From positions 424,782 through 484,781 of the forward strand of contig JBBHKE010002698.1 in the NCBI GenBank assembly GCA_037447655.1: DNA of 60,000 bases. Direction: 5' to 3'. This document shows positions 53,780-60,000 of this stretch, piece by piece. Under the pieces are notes generated by a model that was not told the DNA's origin, searched no databases, and saw only the letters and a program-made list of their open reading frames with translations. Each line of letters opens with the position of its first letter. Position 1 is the first letter of the stretch. The translations under genes and the position numbers were made by a program. This DNA is from Zygnema cylindricum. Taxonomy: Eukaryota > Streptophyta > Zygnematophyceae > Zygnematales > Zygnemataceae.

Positions 53780-53788
53780 ACACGTGGC
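53780..53788 (+). promoter_or_regulatory. ABRE/G-box-like site in LTR
   Basis: ACACGTGGC, the core bound by plant bZIP (ABF/AREB) and bHLH factors. The same site recurs in other LTRs (for example near 24228, 31352, 39126). Confidence 0.5.
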
Positions 53789-54029
53789 GATGTAACATTG
53801 GAGCGCGGCATCTCCGAGGATTAAAGGAGCTAATCCGGATATTCCACGTGTGGACATTTAGGCCATGTCGTACAATCTCCGTACATAAAGTACACCGGCA
53901 GCTGTACTTTTGCGTACGGAACTGTAATCTGATTGGCTTCGTACATCAGTAGATAGAGTCTGTGAGAGAGATAGGACTTAGAAAAATTAGAAGATAGGAC
54001 CCTCTCTCCCAGAGAGCTTCTGTACAAAA

Positions 54030-54043
54030 GGTCAACTTTGACC
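54030..54043 (+). promoter_or_regulatory. palindromic W-box pair / hairpin in LTR
   Basis: GGTCAACTTTGACC: two inverted TTGACC W-boxes (WRKY sites) or an RNA hairpin. Conserved in LTRs at 41319, 58266 and others. Confidence 0.5.
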
Positions 54044-54253
54044 CTCTATAACTTACTGCTCAGGGGAGCAAATTCAGAGATTCTTTTTGCTATCGACTCA
54101 GGGGAGTCTTGCATTCACAGGGGTAAAGGTGGTCAGAGTTTTTGTCTGCCAGGGTGGCAGTTATTTTTGCTTAAACACAAAGCGGTCAGGATTATCCTAG
54201 AGGCTTCTTGGAAGCTGTCCACTCTGAGGACTTATGGAGGCCTCAGAGTTTCA

Positions 54254-54870
54254 TAGCCTGGAATTTCATGAGGACGAAGGACCTGAGGAACAACCATAAG
54301 GGCTACGTACAACTAAACCCTCATGCCTTGCCATTTGTGGAGGTAGTTTAAGAGCACTATTGGTACAGGGTGCACGTTCCCGGGTTACTCCGCCGTTACC
54401 ACCCGTGGGATGTTTGTCTGCATGACATCATCTCTCGGGCGGAGGTTACACCCGAGGTACGAGCACTCAAGTTGGCCCGGAAGAACGCTCTGCAACGGGC
54501 TCGAGCCGCCAGGAAACACGTCTCCTTCAAATTAAGGAAAGTACCGCGGTGGGAACCAGCAGAGGGGGTAGCATATAGGGCACAGCAAGCCGAGGAACCT
54601 GAAGCTGCCCAAACCTCGGCACCTGAAGAACCTGCATCGTCAACCATTCCGCTGCAACCTGAGGCACCAGCAGAGGTATAGGAGAAACGGGAGGACCGGG
54701 TTCGGGAGCGAATCACTCGGAGACGCTTGGCTGCAACGGACCATCATATAGCGCTGCTGGAGATGCGTTGCGAGCAGCTCCAGAATACACTTGACACCCT
54801 ACGACAGGAATTCGAGGAGTACCGTGAGGAAACATACGGCATACTCCGGAAATTACAGTACCCTGAGTAA
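54254..54870 (+). pseudogene. unrecognised coiled-coil protein, 3' end of another retroelement
   Basis: One frame with two stops. It reads GYVQLNPHALPFVEVV, TAA, EHYWYRVHVPGLLRRYHPWD, VRALKLARKNALQRARAARK, then a Pro/Ala/Glu-rich linker (EEPEAAQTSAPEEPASSTIP), TAG at 54679-54681, and a predicted coiled coil (LLEMRCEQLQNTLDTLRQEF, EEYREETYGILRKLQ) ending YPE before TAA at 54868-54870. Richer in G+C than its flanks. Position just upstream of a polypurine-like tract and a TGTAAC...LTR suggests the last product of an LTR element (gag-like or extra ORF). Family not recognised. Confidence 0.5.
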
Positions 54871-54900
54871 GCAAAGTTCAGCGGGACGCTGAATCCTTAG

Positions 54901-54910
54901 TGGGAGGCAC
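54901..54910 (+). other. polypurine-like tract
   Basis: TGGGAGGCAC directly before TGTAACAGGG, the presumed LTR start. Weaker than the other polypurine tracts in the window. Confidence 0.5.
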
Positions 54911-55403
54911 TGTAACAGGGTTACAGGGTTGAGCACTTAGTGGCTAGAAAGTAGGCTGCTATAGTTGCGATTGCAGAGCAGCGCAGCTGCGATTCCAGAT
55001 TAGCGCAGCATAGCAACATAGCAACTTAGTAGAATAACGTAGCGCAGCATAGCAACGCAGCGTAGCAGTATAGCACACCGCAGAATGTAGTTTTTTCCAT
55101 ATAGTTCTAAAAGAATATTATGGATAGATCTCGGTTGACCGCGAAGGTCCACGTGTACATTTGTACAGTATTGGGTTGACTAGCAGTTAGTTAGTTTAAA
55201 TAGTGAGATAGACGTAGTACGAGAGAGACTCTTTGAGTAGACCCTCACAGCAAGCGTTGAATTTTGTAATCCTCTCTTGAGTAATAAAGCGCTATTTTGT
55301 CTGTTACTTATGTGTGCACCTGCTGTTGCTACGGGAGGATCCTTGGAGCTTTCCGCTGTGCATTGTGGTGTATTGTGGTGCCTATAATTCTTGCCCCTTT
55401 TAC
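54911..55403 (+). repeat. LTR of unidentified (probably gypsy) element
   Basis: About 493 bp, TGTAACAGGG to CCTTTTACA (TGTAA/TTACA terminal inverted repeat). A 16-bp word AGCGCAGCATAGCAAC occurs twice (55002-55017, 55041-55056). A TATA-like TTTAAATAG lies near 55195 and AATAAA near 55283. The 3' limit is supported by the tandem repeat that starts there, but no duplication could be checked. Confidence 0.5.
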
Positions 55404-55937
55404 ATGTTCGATGCTTGAACATGTGAGAACAGGTTCTCGTGATTCTCCCTCGTCTTTATGACTGAGATTCAAATCGGAGTGCACTGCTTTGTGGCGACGC
55501 ACTTAATTTCAGGTGTCGACGCTTTTATCTGACGTTTATTTTGTACATCTGTACAAAATAATTAGTTGTTTTCGTACGAGCTGATTCATTTTTCACAATA
55601 CACTATCTAATATTTAAAAAAAAAATAGAGCAATTAACGCTAATGAAACAAAACATATAGTTTGTATTCACATATTCGACACTTGAACATGTGCGAACAG
55701 GTTTTTGTGATTTTTCTTTGTCTTTATGACTTGGAATCAAATATGAGTACGCTTTTCCGTGGCGACGCACACAATTTCATTTGTCGACGCCATTACTTCA
55801 CACTTATTTTGTACGTCTGTACAAATAATGAATAGTTTTAGTACGAATTGACACAATTAGTACATTCCACTTTTTAAATGTTGTCAAATTTAGAGTAGCT
55901 AACGCTAATTAAAAAGTATGCGTATTAACGTAAAACA
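55402..55937. repeat. two-unit tandem repeat, period 268 bp
   Basis: Unit 1 starts ACATGTTCGATGCTTGAACA (55402), unit 2 ACATATTCGACACTTGAACA (55670). Shared landmarks in order: GAACAGGTT, GTCTTTATGACT, GTGGCGACGCAC, GTCGACGC, TATTTTGTAC.TCTGTACAAA, and AACGCTAAT. The copies are clearly diverged. Confidence 0.5.
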
Positions 55938-56754
55938 AAAAAAAATCCAGTTGAGTTGTAGTAGTATTTTTTATTATATGTTTTTATATTTTTTATCTTA
56001 TTATTAAGTCAAAGTTTGTCAACGCATTTTATAAAGTTTTGAATTTGTTTCATGCGCATATTCGTTACTTTTTGAGTGTTTCATGCGTGCGTTTTATGCG
56101 CATGAGACATCTATGCTAATTTACAAGAACTGTAATTAACGTCAAGGAAAAATTAGATTTGTTACTTCTATTTCAGGTTTCGAGGCTAAAATTTGGGGGT
56201 GCCGATATATAGTATATAAGGTTAATAACGATTCACTGTGTACATTACACCGCGAATCGTAATTAGCGTTATGTACTCTAATTCCGTCGCCCCAAATTTT
56301 GACTCTATTACCCTAAATAGAGTACATAATTATAAATTTTTCTTTATATTATTTAAGGTATTTTTTGAATCAGCCTTAACAACTCTAATATAATTTCATT
56401 TTAAAAAGTGTGGCGTACGGTTGGTGTCTTACCGTGCAAAATTGTAATTTATTAACTAAAAAAGTACAAAAAATGATTTAATACTTGTCGTTATCATTTA
56501 ATTGCGTTTTCACAATCCGCGTAATGGAAATGTCACAATGACGTGAAACTGTTTGCTTTGTCACATTCTATACGTGTACCTAATTAACAGTAAAGATATC
56601 AGCGCGGATAACTACACCGTTGATCGTATTTAGCGTGTAGAAATTATTAGTGTGTAGAATAATTTAGTGTCATGTACACTAATTTCGACTTAGAAATTGT
56701 TGAAAAGAGGTAATTAATAGTTCACTTCCCTATTTTAGTTTTGTTTTAAAGAAA
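55938..56754. repeat. AT-rich stretch with dispersed repeat, copy 2
   Basis: 56060-56500 matches 50440-50790 in order. No gene seen. AATTAGCG/CTCTAATT motifs recur. The remainder (56500-56754) is AT-rich with nothing recognised. Confidence 0.5.
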
Positions 56755-57439
56755 GAGAGTAAGGATCAGAGGCGCGCCATGGCTGCCGCCATATTTAGAA
56801 AGTGGCAGTTTTTGCAGCTAAGGGTATTTCGGCAAAAATGGTGCCTAGGTCTAGAATTGAACCTGTGACCTCTAATTTTTTTAAAGTCTAACGCCTTAAC
56901 CATTAAGGCGTTACGAAATGATACACGTGACGGGTTTCATATATATATAAACATTTACGAAACAGCTAATTACCAACAGAGTAACCAAAATGAGCAATTT
57001 CTGCATGTACGCGAATCTTAACCGTGTAAAATATGTTTTGATCGGACGGCCGGCATTATAGCCGCCACGCGAAGTGAGTTTTTCGGCGGCATACGGATAT
57101 AGCGTCACGCGGTGCCACGTGGCGCCACATTTTTTGATACCGGAGAAGATGGGAGGAGGAACCATGGCTTCCGATATGACAGGTGTCACCTTGTAGACCT
57201 TGTCGTACAATAAGTACATCGCCCATTGTACCTTTTTGTACTTTATAGTGTTCCTATTGGACTAGGGTTTATTAGTAGGTAGTCGTGAGTAGGCAGACCG
57301 AGACTTAGTAATATTTAGGTACCTCTCTCTCTAAGAGAGCTTCTAACTATAAAGGTCATCTTTGACCAGCCATAACTTACTGCTCGGGTGAGCAAATTCA
57401 GTGATTCTTTTTGCGTTTGACTCAGGGGAGTCTTGTCCT
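56755..57439 (+). repeat. LTR fragment related to family A, 3' portion interrupted
   Basis: From GCGCGCCATGGCTGCC it follows the family A LTR plan (ATCGGACGGCCGGC, GCCACGTGGC near 57114, the CTCTCTCTCTAAGAGAG and GACTCAGGGGAGTC hairpins) until 57439, where another family A LTR is inserted. The 5' start is not recognisable. Confidence 0.5.
56840..56912 (-). other. tRNA-like cassette, tRNA-Leu-like, in LTR fragment
   Basis: Minus strand reads TTAATGGTTAAGGCGTTAGA, like the D-arm region of plant tRNA-Leu, then GGTTCAATTCT (B box), ending near GGCACCA followed by TTTTT. Acceptor and T stems are mispaired, so it is a decayed copy. Antisense to the LTR, as in the other cassettes. Confidence 0.5.
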
Positions 57440-58487
57440 TGTAGAAACTAATGGTTTTATTAGTATTTTCTAGGTCTGAAAAGAAATATAGAAGTCGAGG
57501 CAGTCTATCTCTAACTTCTCTCTCCAACTCTCAAACTTGTCGCAGTCACTGAGAAATTGGAGAGGAAGCTAGAGCCATGACTACCTTGGCTATCCTGAGG
57601 TTTACGGGAATTTTATGTTAGGGTTTATTTATTTAATTAAAAGGTATGTGCCGGCGGCAGGATGTGATCCATGTACCTACCGGCCGGCAGATAGGAAATA
57701 GCCGGTAGCCTTAGCCGTTAAGTCTACAGTAGTGTTACATAGCAAATAGTTTGATATTTATTTAAATATGTATACGTGCGATAAATCATTTAACTGAAAT
57801 GAATTACGGGATACATAGATCCAGTAATATATAATGTACGACTTACGGTACGGACACAAATCAGTACCGCGCATTTGTTTCGTAAATGAAACAAATACCG
57901 CGCATGTATTTATTACGGCTACGATTAAAGCCGAATTTAATCGGACGGCCGGAATTTGCGCCGAGATCGCGGAGGAAGATTTCGGCGGTTTGTGGCCATC
58001 GCCACATCGGATGACGCATGGCAAAATTCCGTTGGATTGTGGAATCTCCGGAGATTATGGCACCGAATCCGGATTTGACATGTGTCGACATTTTGGCCAT
58101 GTCGTACAATGTCCGTACATAAAGTACACCGGCAGCTGTACTTTTGCGTACGGAACTCAATTCTGATTGGTTCCGTACATCAGTAGATAGAGTTTGTGAG
58201 AGAGATAGGACTTAGAAAAACTAGAAGATAGGACCCTCTCTCCCAGAGAGCTTCTGTACAAAAGGTCAACTTTGACCCTCTATAACTTACTGCTCAGGGG
58301 AGCAAATTCAGAGATTCTTTTTGCTATCGACTCAGGGGAGTCTTGCCTTCACAGGGGTGAAGGTGGTCAGAGTTTTTGTCTGCCAGGGTGGCAGTTATTT
58401 TTGCTAAAACACAAAGGGGTCAGGATTATCCTAGAGGCTTCTTGGAAGCTGTCCACTCTGAGGACTTATGGAGGTCTCACAGTTACA
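57440..58487 (+). repeat. 5' LTR of rightmost family A copy
   Basis: 1048 bp, TGTAGAAACTAATGG to CACAGTTACA, inserted in the LTR fragment to its left. tRNA-like cassette at about 57650-57725. GTAC palindrome at 58113-58153. A 110-codon sense frame (57834-58166) is homologous to those in the LTRs at 37469, 32109 and 40497. Confidence 0.5.
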
Positions 58488-58502
58488 AGTTATGGGCCCA
58501 CC
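58488..58502 (+). other. primer-binding site of rightmost family A copy
   Basis: AGTTATGGGCCCACC: one mismatch to the initiator tRNA-Met anticodon-arm complement; ATG at 58492-58494. Confidence 0.5.
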
Positions 58503-60000
58503 CTCTAGGGTACCAATCTTTAATGGAACTGGCTTCATATACTGGGAAAGTATGATGATAGGAGCTCTATGCGAAAAAAGGTTTTGGGGGATAGTGAGTG
58601 GACGATTGGGGCGTCCATCAAGTCTTGGAATTCCTCCAGGGTTTTGAGGAAGCAGATTCACCAGGAAAGAGGATTCACCTTCAACGAAGGAAACAAAGGA
58701 AGGAGAGGTGGTGGACAAAGGAAAGGAGAAGGAGGCGACCACACCAATAGAAACTGGTTTAGCATTCATGTCACCTATTCCGAGGAACGAGGAGAATGAT
58801 ACTGAAACCTGGGACTTCAACAATATGGCGGCAAATCACTTCATCCTACGCCATCTCACTCAAGGACTTGCATGTCCTCATTTGCAGGTAGAAAGGGCAT
58901 CCGATCTTTGGATGGCTCTTATAGAGATGTACCGAAGTGGTACGATTCAGCAACAACAGTTGGCTGATCAAAAAGTTAAGGAGTATGTATACAAAGGGGG
59001 AAATATGTTAGATTTTTGCAATGAGCTTGCTACACTCTTCATGGAGCTACAGAATGCGGGAAAAGATTTTAGTGAAAAAGAAAAGGTTAACTGTTTACTG
59101 ATGAAGTTACCTGATGAGTTCGTGAACATAGTTTACCGTGTGTAGGACTTGCCGGACTCAAGGTGGATATGGAACTCAGTGGTAGGGATGATTCTCGTTC
59201 GAGAGAATACCATTGAGATGCGAAGGGGAGGAAAGAGTGGCCAAGCCTTGGCAACAACGACCGATTGGAGGAACAAGGATTCCCGGAAACCAGTCGGAAA
59301 CTATGGGGGTAGGGAGCAGAAAAAACAGGCTGACGAGTTCGAACCAAGGGCTCCCAAAGATTTATGTCATTTTTGTAAGAAACCGCGGCACTATATGGCA
59401 GAGTGCACTAAGCTAACCGAGCTTCGGTTAAAGGAGGGGCAGACCGCTGGTACCCCGAGAGGAAAGAAAAAGGCCCTTGTCACACAGATACTTGAGGCGG
59501 AATCCGATGACGAGGACGATGAGCTCCTTTTGGATGAGGAGTTGGAGGCGAAAACTGAGGTTGAAATTCCACGAAGGCAAAAATGTGCTTACGGTGGATT
59601 GAAAGGTGAAGCAGGCTGGATTATAGATTCAGGTGCCTCAATGCACATGTGTAAGGATAGGCACTTGTTCACTAAGATAAGAATGATTCCCACCGTAGAG
59701 ATAGAGTACGGGGATGGGAGGATAGTCACCACTACTCTTGTAGGATCGGTAGATCTGAAAGTGTTAGTAGAAGGAAAGACATCCATATTAACATTCTCCG
59801 ATGTATTGTTTATCCCGGAGCTGAACAAAAACCTTATCTCTACATCTGTATTAGATGATAAGGGTTTTTTTACTAGCACTAGGGAAGGAGTCTTTACTGC
59901 TAGTTTGGAGGATGATGTCTATTTCATTGCTGAGAAAGGTAGCCATGGGATGTTTAGGCTGATCTTAAGTAATGAAAAGAAGAAACTTTATTATGCTGGT
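58492..60000 (+). pseudogene. family A gag-pol, rightmost copy (continues past window)
   Basis: One frame from the primer-site ATG to the window end, broken only by TGA at 58645-58647 (Gly codon) and TAG at 59143-59145. Gag: MGPPSRVPIFNGTGFIYWES, FILRHLTQGLACPHLQVERA, MALIEMYRSGTIQQQQLADQ, FVNIVYRV then amber, DLPDSRWIWNSVVGM. Zinc knuckle CHFCKKPRHYMAEC near 59367-59408 (complete CCHC). Acidic linker, then protease WIIDSGASMHMCKDRHLF near 59618-59670 with an intact catalytic Asp. The GAG-pre-integrase region is just starting at the edge. This is the least damaged gag in the window. Confidence 0.5.

Larger units (their letters stand above)
53206..54253 (+). repeat. 3' LTR of the 5'-truncated family A copy (reference LTR)
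   Basis: 1048 bp, TGTAGAAATTAATGG to CTCAGAGTTTCA. In order it contains the antisense tRNA-like cassette (53417-53492), the CGCGCATTGATTTCG/CGAAACAAATACCGCGC dyad (53634-53670), ABRE/G-box ACACGTGGC (53780-53788), a 41-bp GTAC palindrome (53879-53919), and five short hairpins (54002-54248) including the paired W-boxes GGTCAA/TTGACC. Confidence 0.5.

Noticed and set aside
53758-53952. Small plus-strand frame in the reference LTR as a gene
   Set aside because: Not conserved as such in other LTR copies; a different frame is open there.
57861-58160. Long antisense open frames in LTRs (also 37773-38072 and 40902-41219)
   Set aside because: They mirror the sense frame and arise from the same hairpin-rich, stop-poor LTR stretch; no motif supports them as genes.
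1-60000. CRISPR arrays, rRNA genes, bacterial operons
   Set aside because: No spaced direct-repeat arrays, rRNA-like sequence or operon-like gene series; content is eukaryotic LTR retrotransposons.

Overview
The window looks like heterochromatic, transposon-packed nuclear DNA of a streptophyte (land plant or a close algal relative). I could not place the species. It is built almost entirely from LTR retrotransposons inserted into one another. I found no intact host gene, rRNA or CRISPR. There are two 10-N assembly gaps (5956-5965 and 28088-28097).

The dominant repeat is a Ty1/copia group with about 1.0-kb LTRs, called family A here. Copies or pieces lie at 1-4198 (-), 12781-14767 (+), 16988-20088 (-), 20222-23664 (+), 24667-30183 (+), 32109-38491 (-), 40497-45712 (+), 51222-54253 (+) and 57440-60000 (+). 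A related family B has gag and LTR pieces at 4199-5955 (+), 8651-12780 (-) and 15284-16880 (-). A more distant copia, family C, has a deleted pol and LTR at about 6000-8650 (+). The most informative family A copy (32109-38491) carries gag, zinc knuckle, protease, integrase, RT and RNase H in one reading frame, broken mainly by stop substitutions. All copies are defective as read here.

Region by region: 1-5955 is copy A1 with a family B element inserted in its LTR. 5966-8650 is family C. 8651-12780 is a deleted family B element, whose 3' LTR holds a 1471-bp solo LTR of another family and whose gag holds a family A patch. 12781-30224 is a tandem LTR-internal-LTR-internal-LTR family A array that hosts three further insertions. 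30225-47466 is one Ty3/gypsy chromovirus (RT, RNase H, H2C2 integrase, chromodomain) cut into five pieces by nested copia material, two of the insertions being solo LTRs with perfect target-site duplications. 45713-46351 is a TRIM-like element with a 57-bp interior and a tRNA-like gene in its LTR. 47466-51221 and 55404-56754 are AT-rich and lack recognisable genes, but contain palindromes and degenerate tandem repeats. 54254-55403 is the 3' end of another retroelement with an unrecognised coiled-coil protein. 57440-60000 is a family A copy that runs off the window.

The main biological points are these. (1) Families A and B have a primer-binding site matching the anticodon arm of initiator tRNA-Met (half-tRNA priming). 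The ATG complementary to the CAU anticodon lies in frame with gag-pol. (2) LTRs of both families carry a tRNA-like A-box/B-box cassette, always antisense to the element, while the TRIM carries a sense one that folds as a full cloverleaf. (3) The LTR end next to the primer site holds a row of five short perfect hairpins. (4) Several family A gags share an amber codon at the same position.

[Form note: the original answer gave no feature confidence values; the 0.5 on every feature is a placeholder required by the schema, not an estimate.]
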